From SAR202 cluster bacterium bin22 (GTDB lineage: Bacteria; Chloroflexota; Dehalococcoidia; Lucifugimonadales; UBA3495), in assembly GCA_002238505.1 (NCBI GenBank), contig MPMM01000002.1, positions 62,001-126,000 of the forward strand: 64,000 nucleotides of DNA. The letters are read 5' to 3'. The first letter of the stretch is position 1. Each line of letters starts with the position of its first letter. Position numbers and translations under genes: made by a program. Under the pieces are notes generated by a model. The model saw only the letters and a program-made list of their open reading frames with translations, was not told where the DNA came from and ran no database searches. Below are positions 54,237-62,124 of this stretch, piece after piece.

Positions 54237-55025
54237 ATGGCGCTAATAAAGGTTGCGATTCATGGAGCAACGGGCAGGATGGGAACGGAAACCGTCAATG
54301 CAGTGTGCCGCGAGGATGATCTGACCCTGGTGGGGGCCACCTGCAGCAGGGAACGGGGCAGCGCCCTGGCCGTGCCGACCGGAGGCGAAGTTCCACTGTC
54401 CACCAGCCTGGAAGAAATCCTGGCGCAAACCGGTCCCGACGTGGTGGTGGACTTTACCAACGCCGCCGTGTGCCGCGAGTCGGTGGCCGTTGCCGCCGCC
54501 CACTCCTGCAACATAGTGGTTGGCGTCAGCGGACTGGTGGACGAGGACCTGCAGCGGCTGGATGCCCTGGCCAGTGATAGCAGCATCGGCATCATCGTGG
54601 CCCCCAATTTCGCCCTGGGCGCGGTGGTACTGAAGAAACTGGTGGAGCAGGCAGCGCCCTACTTCGACTACGTGGATATCGTCGAGGCCCACCACGAGGC
54701 CAAGATAGACGCGCCTTCTGGCTTTGCCTACGCCCTGGCCCAGGCCATCGGCAACGAGAAAGAATTCACCCGCCACTATCCTGAAAAGGAGACCCTGGAA
54801 GGCACCCGGGGCGGTGAGTACAACGGCGTGTCCATCCACAGCATCCGGATGCCTGGCCGCAGCGCCCACCACGAGGTGATTTTCGGGGCCGCCGGTCAGA
54901 CCGTCTCCATCCGCCACGACACGCTGACCCGCGACTGCTACATGCCCGGGGTAATCCGGTGCATCCGTGAAGTTGTGAATAAACCGGGCCTTGTGGTAGG
55001 CTTGGAAAACGTACTGGGATTGTAG
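54237..55025 (+). CDS. dapB: 4-hydroxy-tetrahydrodipicolinate reductase
   Basis: This 262-residue enzyme catalyses the second step of the lysine/diaminopimelate branch. Motifs are IKVAIHGATGRMG (nucleotide loop), VVVDFTNAAVCRES, GVSGLVDEDLQRL, APNFALGAVVL and EAHHEAKIDAPSGFA (catalytic His/Lys). GGGAGGT precedes the ATG. asd follows in the same direction, giving a local lysine-pathway pair. Confidence 0.95.
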   Translation: MALIKVAIHGATGRMGTETVNAVCREDDLTLVGATCSRERGSALAVPTGGEVPLSTSLEEILAQTGPDVVVDFTNAAVCRESVAVAAAHSCNIVVGVSGLVDEDLQRLDALASDSSIGIIVAPNFALGAVVLKKLVEQAAPYFDYVDIVEAHHEAKIDAPSGFAYALAQAIGNEKEFTRHYPEKETLEGTRGGEYNGVSIHSIRMPGRSAHHEVIFGAAGQTVSIRHDTLTRDCYMPGVIRCIREVVNKPGLVVGLENVLGL

Positions 55026-55120
55026 CTGGCTGAGAGCATTCCAGCGTCGAGAAAACAGGGCTGCCGGCGGTAATTATGCTGGTGGCTCTAAACTTTATCT
55101 GCCGAACGAGAGCAAGGACT

Positions 55121-56176
55121 ATGTTGCCTGACCTGAGTCATCTAACCATCGCCGTTGTGGGCGCAACCGGAGCGGTGGGCGCCGAATTCCTCAAGATTGT
55201 TGAGCAGCGTCATCCCCAACTGCATGGGCTGAAGTTGCTGGCTTCCAGCCGCTCGGCGGGGACAAAGCTTACGGTCAACGGCAAGGAGTTTACGGTGGAG
55301 GAGACCACTGAGGACTCCTTCCAGGACGTTGATATTGCCTTTGTATCGGCCAGCACCGAGGCCAGCCGCCACTGGGCGCCAATTGCCGTGGCCGCCGGAG
55401 CGGTGGTGATAGACGACAGTTCGGCTTTCCGGATGCAGGAGGACGTGCCGCTGGTGGTGCCGGAGGTCAACGGCGCCGATGTAATGTGGCACCAGGGTAT
55501 TATTGCGATTCCCAACTGTTCCACCACACCCCTGGTAATGGTGGCTCACCCAATCCACAAGGTGAATCCTGTCAAGCGGATCGTCGCAGACACTTACCAG
55601 TCGGTGTCGGGCGCCGGGGGAGCGGCAGTACGGGAGTTGCGGGAGCAGTCCCAGGCGTTGCTGGAGGGTAAGACAGTAACACCGCAGCAGCAACCCAAGC
55701 AGATTGGCTTTAACGTTATTCCCCAGATAGACAGCTTCCTGGACAATGGGTACACCCGGGAAGAGCAGAAAATGATCGACGAGAGCCGGAAGATTATGCA
55801 TGCTCCGGACATCAGGGTTTCTGCCACCTGCGTTCGAGTGCCCGTGATGGTTTCCCACAGCGCCGGGGTGCACCTGGAACTGGAGCGGGCGATGGAGGCG
55901 AGCGAAATTCGCGCACTGTTGGCTGATATGCCCGGCCTGACGGTCCTGGACAATCCCGGGCAGGGGGACTACCCCTTGCCCTGGGACGTGGCAGGGGAGG
56001 ACGATGTGTTCGTGGGACGCATCCGACGCGACGCATCCGATTTGAACGGCATCGCACTGTGGATTGTGTCCGATAACCTCCGCAAAGGGGCGGCCCTGAA
56101 TTCCATCCAGATCGCCGAGGAGCTGGTGGCGCGGGAGTGTTTGAAGCCAGCCGGTTCCCAGCTTCCCGTCGCATAG
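55121..56176 (+). CDS. asd: aspartate-semialdehyde dehydrogenase
   Basis: This 351-residue enzyme forms aspartate semialdehyde for lysine, threonine and methionine. It has the Rossmann start IAVVGATGAVG, SSRSAGTKL, and catalytic Cys133 in AIPNCSTTPLV. PVMVSHSAGVHLE and QGDYPLPWDVAGEDDVFVGRIRRD are also typical. The ATG at 55121 is used since the domain begins there; the frame upstream (from 55076) is not domain-like. It lies 95 bases after dapB. Confidence 0.95.
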   Translation: MLPDLSHLTIAVVGATGAVGAEFLKIVEQRHPQLHGLKLLASSRSAGTKLTVNGKEFTVEETTEDSFQDVDIAFVSASTEASRHWAPIAVAAGAVVIDDSSAFRMQEDVPLVVPEVNGADVMWHQGIIAIPNCSTTPLVMVAHPIHKVNPVKRIVADTYQSVSGAGGAAVRELREQSQALLEGKTVTPQQQPKQIGFNVIPQIDSFLDNGYTREEQKMIDESRKIMHAPDIRVSATCVRVPVMVSHSAGVHLELERAMEASEIRALLADMPGLTVLDNPGQGDYPLPWDVAGEDDVFVGRIRRDASDLNGIALWIVSDNLRKGAALNSIQIAEELVARECLKPAGSQLPVA

Positions 56177-56335
56177 CCAACCGGCATTTCCGTTTTTGGT
56201 CGGAAAGGGTTAAGTGTCGCTCGGTCGGTTTCTTGCTCTTCCGGAAAGGCCGGTAGTCCAAGGCTTAAGTCAGCCAAAGCCAGGCAGGTACTACTTCAAG
56301 CACCAGCATACATACCGCCGGATTCGAGGTTGCCG

Positions 56336-57871
56336 ATGACTTCTGCACGCGCCGATGGCCAGTACTCCATTGAGTTGCCCCTGTCCTGTCCACTGCTGAT
56401 CAATGGTGAGGAGGGAGCGGCCACCGGCGGCGGTGAATTTCAGAGAGAGAATCCGGCCAACACTCGTCAGGTAGCCACTGTCGCCGCCCAGGGCACGCTG
56501 GAAGACGCCCGGGCCGGCATAGAGGCTGCCCGACGGGCCTTCGATAGCAACACCGGCAACTGGCTGAATAACTACAAGCTTCGGGAGCAGGTCCTGTACC
56601 GAACGGCCCAGTTGATGCGGGAGAACTCCGACCGACTGGCCCAGGTAGTCAGCCTGGAGGTGGGCATGCCCATGCGCCAGGCTGTCCCCCACATTGCCGC
56701 CGCCGCAGACATCTTCGAGTTTTATGCCGGCCTGGCTGGCAAGATTTACGGCGAGTCATTTACCCTGCCCAACGGCTCTCTCATTAACCTGGTCAAGGAA
56801 CCGGTGGGCGTGGTGGGGCTGATTACCCCCTGGAATTTCCCCCTGACCCAGACGGCCCGCAAGGTAGCCCCAGCCCTGGCCGCCGGCTGCACCATTGTCC
56901 TGAAGCCGGCCAGCTACACTCCTGCCGCAGGATACGAACTGGTCAGGCTGATGCACCAGACCGACATACCGGCAGGTGTCCTGAACCTGGTGCCTGGTCC
57001 TGGTACCGTAGTGGGGGCTGAACTGGTGACCAGCAGGGAAATTGACAAGCTGTCTTTCACCGGAGAAACGGGTACCGGCAAGATGATTGCTGCCCAGGCT
57101 GCTACTGAGGTCAAGCGGATCAGCCTGGAACTTGGTGGCAAGGCGCCTTACCTGATATTTGACGATGCCGACGTTGAGGCGGCGTCCCAGGCCGCGGTAT
57201 TTGGAATGTTCCGCAACGCGGGTCAGGCCTGCGGCGCCACTACCCGCGTGCTGTTGCAGGAGGGCATCCACGACGAGGTGCTGGAGAGGATTACCCAGTT
57301 AACCCGGAGCATTGAGGTGGGCAATCCTGCCGCAAGTTCCACCGACATGGGGCCGGTGATTTCAGCCAGCCAGGAGCGAGTGGTACAGGAATACATAAAA
57401 TTCGGGATGGACGCAGGCTTCGAACTGGTGACCGGAGGCAACAAACTTCAGGGCGAAGGCTTCAACGACGGCTACTATGTGGAGCCCACCATATTCGACG
57501 GGGTGGATAACTCATCCCGCCTGGGCCAGGAGGAGATTTTTGGTCCGGTGGTGGCCGTCACCACGTTCAGCGATGAAGCGGAAGCGGTGGAACTGGCCAA
57601 CGCCGTGGACTTTGGCCTGGTAGCCGGGGTGTGGAGCGCCGACTATCCCCGTGCCATGCGGGTGGCGCGGGGGATACGGGCCGGCACTGTATGGATCTGG
57701 GACAACTACGCGCAGCCGGTGGAAGGCATCTGGGGCGGCTACAAGCAGAGCGGTATGGGTAGGGAATTGGGCTACCACGGGCTGGAGGACTTCCTGGAGG
57801 TGAAGCAGATTTTCACCGACGGCACCGGACTCACCAGCAAGCCCCCCTATGGGCAGGTGATTAAGGGATAA
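56336..57871 (+). CDS. NAD(P)-dependent aldehyde dehydrogenase
   Basis: This 511-residue aldehyde dehydrogenase carries Glu265 in SLELGGKAPY and catalytic Cys299 in NAGQACGATTR. VVGLITPWNFPLTQTARKVAPALAAG is the cofactor-site stretch, and FTGETGTGKMI is typical. PYGQVIKG ends it. Similar to broad-range ALDHs; substrate is unassigned. GAGG and the ATG at 56336 are favoured over TTG at 56330. It follows asd on the same strand after 159 bases. Confidence 0.92.
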   Translation: MTSARADGQYSIELPLSCPLLINGEEGAATGGGEFQRENPANTRQVATVAAQGTLEDARAGIEAARRAFDSNTGNWLNNYKLREQVLYRTAQLMRENSDRLAQVVSLEVGMPMRQAVPHIAAAADIFEFYAGLAGKIYGESFTLPNGSLINLVKEPVGVVGLITPWNFPLTQTARKVAPALAAGCTIVLKPASYTPAAGYELVRLMHQTDIPAGVLNLVPGPGTVVGAELVTSREIDKLSFTGETGTGKMIAAQAATEVKRISLELGGKAPYLIFDDADVEAASQAAVFGMFRNAGQACGATTRVLLQEGIHDEVLERITQLTRSIEVGNPAASSTDMGPVISASQERVVQEYIKFGMDAGFELVTGGNKLQGEGFNDGYYVEPTIFDGVDNSSRLGQEEIFGPVVAVTTFSDEAEAVELANAVDFGLVAGVWSADYPRAMRVARGIRAGTVWIWDNYAQPVEGIWGGYKQSGMGRELGYHGLEDFLEVKQIFTDGTGLTSKPPYGQVIKG

Positions 57872-57964
57872 GTCGGTAGCAGGCAACATCGCATAACGAG
57901 GAATTGAGACTACCAGGGCGCGAACCTATAATTTTGCATATCCGGCCCAGGGCAGGATGTAACC

Positions 57965-58726
57965 ATGACCAGCAAGCTGAATTACGAGGCTGCAAACCGG
58001 AGAGGCAAGGGACAGTTTCCGGCCTTTCCACCCAGGGACGATATGCAAAACCCCCTGCACATTTACGTGCCAGGTTATTTGACGACCCTTAGCCGCCACT
58101 TCGGTTCTCCCGGCACCACGCTGGTTCTAAGCGAAGTTCCAGTGGGTCACCGTACCAGCCAGCGACGGGGCATTCTGATACCTGACCTGATTGTCGCCTT
58201 TGACGTCGATGTTGAGCAGGTGATAGACCAGTGGGGCTTTGCCATTGAAGACCAGGGCAGACCGCCCGACTTCGTAATGGAAGTGGCCTCTCCCCATACC
58301 TACCGCAACGACATTGGCCCAAAAAGAGACGGCTACCAGGCACACGGAGTCCCTGAGTACTGGCGGTACGATGGCTCCGGTGGCCGGTTCTACCCACAGG
58401 CGCTGGCGGGGGACAGGCTTGTGGACGGCGCTTTTCAGCCCATTGCGATAGAGTCGGACGGGTCTTCCCACTGGGGTTACAGTGAGGTGCTGGGCCTTAC
58501 TATTTGCTGGGAAGACGGCAAGCTGCGCTTTTGGGACCCGGTGATGGAGCGATTCCTGGCAACTCACGCCGAGGAAGCCGATGCCCGGCAGTTTGAATCA
58601 GAAGCGCGCCGGCTGGACCAGGAGGAATTGTCAGTCGAGCGTCAGGCGCGCCTCGCGGCTGAGGAAAGGGTCCGGCAGTTGGAGGAACAGGTCGATCGAT
58701 TGAGGCAGACGGACAGTACCCCCTGA
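57965..58726 (+). CDS. Uma2/DUF820 family PD-(D/E)XK nuclease-like protein
   Basis: This 253-residue Uma2-family protein reads RRGILIPDLIVAFDVD, then GRPPDFVMEVASPHTYRNDIGPKRDGYQAHGVPEYWRYD, which gives Asp and E-x-A of the nuclease fold. A C-terminal coiled coil (about 205-250: RRLDQEELSVERQARLAAEERVRQLEEQVDRL) is common in the family. Uma2 genes are expanded in Chloroflexota and cyanobacteria; their biological role is unclear. Confidence 0.87.
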   Translation: MTSKLNYEAANRRGKGQFPAFPPRDDMQNPLHIYVPGYLTTLSRHFGSPGTTLVLSEVPVGHRTSQRRGILIPDLIVAFDVDVEQVIDQWGFAIEDQGRPPDFVMEVASPHTYRNDIGPKRDGYQAHGVPEYWRYDGSGGRFYPQALAGDRLVDGAFQPIAIESDGSSHWGYSEVLGLTICWEDGKLRFWDPVMERFLATHAEEADARQFESEARRLDQEELSVERQARLAAEERVRQLEEQVDRLRQTDSTP

Positions 58727-58743
58727 TCCAACGGACTTCTCCC

Positions 58744-59640
58744 CTAGTCGCCAATTCTCCGGTACCACTCCGCAATTGCTGTCCCTACCTCATCCGGAGA
58801 GTCTTCCTGGATGAAGTGAACGCCGGGGACGGTTACTTCCTGCTGGTTGGGCCAGGCGCGGCAAAACTCCCGCTGGGCGCCAGTCAGTATTGCTCCCGGT
58901 TCAGCGTTAATGAACAACTTGGGGATGTCTGACCTGGAGAGCCAGGTGGCGTACTCATCGACAATGGCGACCACTTCCGGTGGTTCTCCCTCAATGGGAA
59001 TGTCTCGTGGCCAGGAAAGGGTGGGGCGGCGAGATTCGCCAGGCTCCTGGTAGGGGCGACGATAGACATCCATGGCTTCCTCGCTGACGCCATTCAATGT
59101 GCTGCCCGGCAACACTCGCTCCACGAAGACGTTGCTGGTCAAGACCATTTCCTCTCCTGCCGAAGAGCGAAAACCCTGGAATACCCGCCGGGCTGCCTCG
59201 GGCCATTCCTCCCAGGTAAGGGGACGTACCAGGGCCTCCATATAGGCCAGGCCCTTGATTCGTTCCTGGTTACGAAAGGCCCAATGGAATCCAAGGGCTG
59301 ATCCCCAGTCGTGGACTACCAGCGTGACCGGACCCTCGGGTATTACGGCGTCAAACCAGGCATCCAGGTGGCGGCGGTGGTCAACAAAGCGGTATGAACC
59401 GTCGGGAGTCTTTCCCGAATCTCCCATGCCGACCAGGTCTGGGGCCAGGCAGCGGGCCAGTGGCTCCACGTGGGGAATGACGTTCCGCCACAGGTAAGCG
59501 CACGTCGGGTTGCCGTGGAGGAATACGACGGGCGCCGCTCCCGAATTTGCCCCAGTGTCCACGTATGAGAGTTCGACGCCGGCACATTGTATACGGTGAC
59601 GGGTGTAGGGGTCGTGGGCGGGAATGTCATGGTCAGGCAT
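58744..59640 (-). CDS. dhaA: haloalkane dehalogenase
   Basis: This 298-residue alpha/beta-hydrolase matches the HLD-II type. Nucleophile Asp111 and halide-binding Trp112 lie in VVHDWGSALG, halide-binding Asn44 in LHGNPTCAYLWRN, Glu135 in YMEALVRPLTWEEWP and His275 in GVHFIQEDSP. The positions are close to those of DhaA. It would hydrolyse carbon-halogen bonds to alcohols. GAGGAGAT precedes the ATG. Substrate range is unknown. Convergent with the Uma2 gene. Confidence 0.93.
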   Translation of the reverse strand: MPDHDIPAHDPYTRHRIQCAGVELSYVDTGANSGAAPVVFLHGNPTCAYLWRNVIPHVEPLARCLAPDLVGMGDSGKTPDGSYRFVDHRRHLDAWFDAVIPEGPVTLVVHDWGSALGFHWAFRNQERIKGLAYMEALVRPLTWEEWPEAARRVFQGFRSSAGEEMVLTSNVFVERVLPGSTLNGVSEEAMDVYRRPYQEPGESRRPTLSWPRDIPIEGEPPEVVAIVDEYATWLSRSDIPKLFINAEPGAILTGAQREFCRAWPNQQEVTVPGVHFIQEDSPDEVGTAIAEWYRRIGD

Positions 59641-59859
59641 GGCAATATCTCCTCGAATCTGCGTGCGGCGCCCGGTATCGACAGGCTTCCTCTGTCAGAA
59701 ATGTACCGGGCGGACTTCATGGGACGTCAGTCGGCGCGGGCTGGAGTATCGAGTATACTGGAAGCTGACGAAGGAAGCTCGCCTGCACCAGCCCTGGCAG
59801 CCATGAGTTCGAGTTCTTCGACAGGCCCGGGCCGAGTGGTGAGCCACAAGGCCGTCATT

Positions 59860-59884
59860 CAATCACTTTTATTAATGGTGATTG
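59860..59884. promoter_or_regulatory. possible operator upstream of UGSC gene
   Basis: CAATCAC (59860-59866) and GTGATTG (59878-59884) form a 7-bp inverted repeat around an AT-rich 11-base spacer, about 75 bases before the UGSC start. It could be a regulator site. No promoter boxes are convincing. Confidence 0.3.
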
Positions 59885-59959
59885 GGCTAAGAGAGACCAA
59901 CCAGCCATCCGGTATTGTCGCTGAAACCGGAACCTCAACTGTCTCCAGGAGGTTTGCCT

Positions 59960-60505
59960 ATGTCCCCAGTCACTAACGGCCAGATTACAGTGTTGAATCC
60001 CACCGCGCCGCCGCGAGAGTTGCGGACGGACATGGCATTGCGCCCGGAGGATTTGCGGGGGAAGAGCGTCGGATTTCTCTGGAACAGCAAGCCAAATGGA
60101 GATGTGCTGTTCGGGCGGGTGGAACAACTGCTGCGAGAGAAGTACGAGATTCCGGAGGCGCTGTACCGGCGCAAGCCCACGGCTTCCATTCCGGCGGAAT
60201 CGCAGGTTATCGAGGAACTGGCCGCCCGGGTGCAGGTGGCCGTGGTGGGACTGGGCGATTGAGGGTCCTGCACTTCGTGGAGTATCCACGACGCAGTGGA
60301 ACTGGAGCGGCGGGGCGTTGCCACGGTTACTGTCTGCAGCCACCTGTTCCAGCGACTGGGCGAGGTGGAACGGCGGTCGCTGGGAATGCCGGACCTGCCC
60401 ATGGCCATAGCTCCCCACCCCATAGGTGGTATGCCGGCCGAGACTGCTTCCGCCAAGGCTGATTCCCTTTTTGAAACCATAGTTGCGGCGCTGACCAGGC
60501 AATAG
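59960..60505 (+). CDS. UGSC-family selenoprotein (in-frame TGA = selenocysteine)
   Basis: This 181-residue protein reads through TGA at 60260-60262. Residues 91-105 are VQVAVVGLGD-U-GSCT, the UGSC motif; the same frame continues with SWSIHDAVELERRGVATVTVCSHLF to TAA-type stop at 60503. A stem-loop starting 5 bases after the TGA fits a bacterial SECIS. The ATG at 59960 has AGGAGG 7 bases upstream. The U-G-S-C pair would form a redox-active selenenylsulfide; the substrate is unknown. Short ORF calls split it into two pieces. A homologous family with U or C here is known, so a pseudogene is unlikely. Confidence 0.9.
60267..60297 (+). promoter_or_regulatory. bacterial SECIS-like stem-loop
   Basis: CTGC (60268-60271) pairs with GCAG (60293-60296), then TCGTGGA (60275-60281) pairs perfectly with TCCACGA (60285-60291) around loop GTA. 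The apical G-U lies 20-21 bases after the TGA, inside the 16-37 base window expected for SelB-bound bacterial SECIS elements. It also encodes SCTSWSIHDA. Confidence 0.75.
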
Positions 60506-60561
60506 GCTGCCCGCGTCGCCACCCACTTCTTGATACTCTTCCTTCCAATGGAGGCAATCCC

Positions 60562-61587
60562 TTGGCGTCACTGGAAGCCCAGCGCATTGACCTGCCCGAT
60601 GACTACGATGCTGTCCAGAACCTTTACCTGGAGCGGGGGTGGAGTGATGGCCTGCCGATAACGCCGCCCACGCCCGAGCGAGTGGAGGCGATGCTGGCCA
60701 CTGTCTCCCTGGAGCCTGGGCACGTGGTCGCACAGCTACCTCCCAACTGGGGCGACGCCACTGTGGAGCGACTGGCCATCAACGCAGTAATGGCTGGCTG
60801 CCTGCCCGACTACCTTCCCGTCATAGTTGCCGGTGTCTCTGCCATGAGCGATCCGGCCTTCAATCTGTATGCCATCCAGGCGACCACCCATTCCTGCGCG
60901 CCCCTGTTCATCGTAAACGGCCCGATCCGGCAGAAGCTGGGCATGAACAGTTCATCGGGAGCATACGGCCCGGGCTGGCGGGCCAACGCCACCATTGGGC
61001 GGGCGGTGAGGCTGGCCCTGCTGAATATTGGCGGGGGACACCCGGGCGTGGGAGATATGTCCACCCAGGGCGCGCCATCCAAGTACACCTACTGCGTAGC
61101 CGAGAACGAGGAGGCGAACCCGTGGGGGCCCCTGCACGTGGAACGGGGGTTTGAGCCGGACCAGAGCACGTTAACCGTGGTGGGTGGAGAGCCGCCGCAC
61201 AACATCAACGACCACACGGGCAGCACCGCCGAGGAAATTCTGACCATTATTGCCGGGGCGATGGCCGTCACAGGCGCCAACAACGCCTACACCGGCGGCG
61301 AAACCCTGCTGGCCCTGGGCCCCGAGCACGCGGCGACAATGCACATCGACGGCTTCACTAAGGATGACATTCGGGACTGGCTGAACCGCCACGCCCGCGT
61401 CCCACTGGAACGGTACACCGAGGCCACCATGCTGGAGCGTTTCGGACAGATTCCCGACGGCCCCGTTCCCATGGTGGGCAACCGCGAAGACCTGGCGATT
61501 ATCGTGCTGGGCGGGCCGGGGAAGCACTCCTCATGGGTGCCAACTTTTGGCGGTGCGACGAGGTCGGTGACGAGGGTGGTTGGGTAG
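60562..61587 (+). CDS. conserved UGSC-partner protein of unknown function
   Basis: This 341-residue protein lies 56 bases after the UGSC gene. It starts at TTG 60562 with GGAGG 7 bases upstream. Conserved-looking blocks are GWSDGLPITPPTPERV, AINAVMAGCLPDYLPVIVAGV, THSCAPLFIVNGPIRQKLGMNSSSGAYGPGWRANATIGRAVRLALLNIGG and PSKYTYCVAENEEANPWGPLHVERGF. The last block and the T-x-x-C-x-P segment look like a family I have seen only as uncharacterised. A cysteine in HSCAP may be functional. The terminator at 61638 ends the two-gene unit. Confidence 0.78.
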   Translation: MASLEAQRIDLPDDYDAVQNLYLERGWSDGLPITPPTPERVEAMLATVSLEPGHVVAQLPPNWGDATVERLAINAVMAGCLPDYLPVIVAGVSAMSDPAFNLYAIQATTHSCAPLFIVNGPIRQKLGMNSSSGAYGPGWRANATIGRAVRLALLNIGGGHPGVGDMSTQGAPSKYTYCVAENEEANPWGPLHVERGFEPDQSTLTVVGGEPPHNINDHTGSTAEEILTIIAGAMAVTGANNAYTGGETLLALGPEHAATMHIDGFTKDDIRDWLNRHARVPLERYTEATMLERFGQIPDGPVPMVGNREDLAIIVLGGPGKHSSWVPTFGGATRSVTRVVG

Positions 61588-62124
61588 GGGGCCTGGCTGG
61601 CTGCCGCAATAGAAGCCGTACTCATGGTGTTTATTTGGGAGAAGCGAAGGGGCTTCTCCCTTTTTTGTTGGGCTGGATGAAATGGTGAGGGGAAGCTGCC
61701 TCGTTGAGGACCTGGGAAAAACCAGTTTAACCTGTCATTTCCGCTCAATTGTCGCCATTTTGTATTTGGAGGTCTGCACCTTCCACCCGATGATGAGCGG
61801 GTGATTGAGCGCGTTCCCGCTACTGATTCTTTAAGAGTTATGCAATTCAGGGTGGTGGACGGCAATTTCTTGACGGACCTTCCAAGGCTTAATTGTTTTG
61901 TATTCATGATGAACATGGGTAAAGCGATTTGGGAAGGGGGGATGGTCAGTTCAAATGAGTGTAAAGATGTTGGAGGGCGGCGGGGTTGATGACAGTTGCT
62001 GGTTGGTTTCGTGGGGATCCTTGGATAACGTGGTCTAAGTGTTCCATTGTTTGAGGCAATTTCAACGTTTTGTCTCTCTAGGGAATGCATAAATTTGATG
62101 CGTAAAAGAGGTAGAGATTAAGGA
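61588..62124. other. intergenic region after UGSC operon
   Basis: Apart from the terminator at 61638 this 537-base region holds no gene I can support. An open frame on the plus strand (61801-61989) lacks a ribosome site and known motifs. Confidence 0.5.
61638..61667 (+). terminator. rho-independent terminator of UGSC operon
   Basis: GGGAGAAGC (61638-61646) pairs with GCTTCTCCC (61653-61661), loop GAAGGG, followed by TTTTTT. It lies 50 bases after the partner gene's stop. Confidence 0.93.

Noticed and set aside
60260-60262. TGA taken as a true stop making UGSC a broken gene
   Set aside because: Frame, motif and protein character continue on both sides, and a hairpin fitting a SECIS follows directly, so selenocysteine is the better reading.
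61801-61989. 62-codon plus-strand ORF before the KAP gene
   Set aside because: It lacks a ribosome site and recognisable features, and the composition is not protein-like enough to support it.
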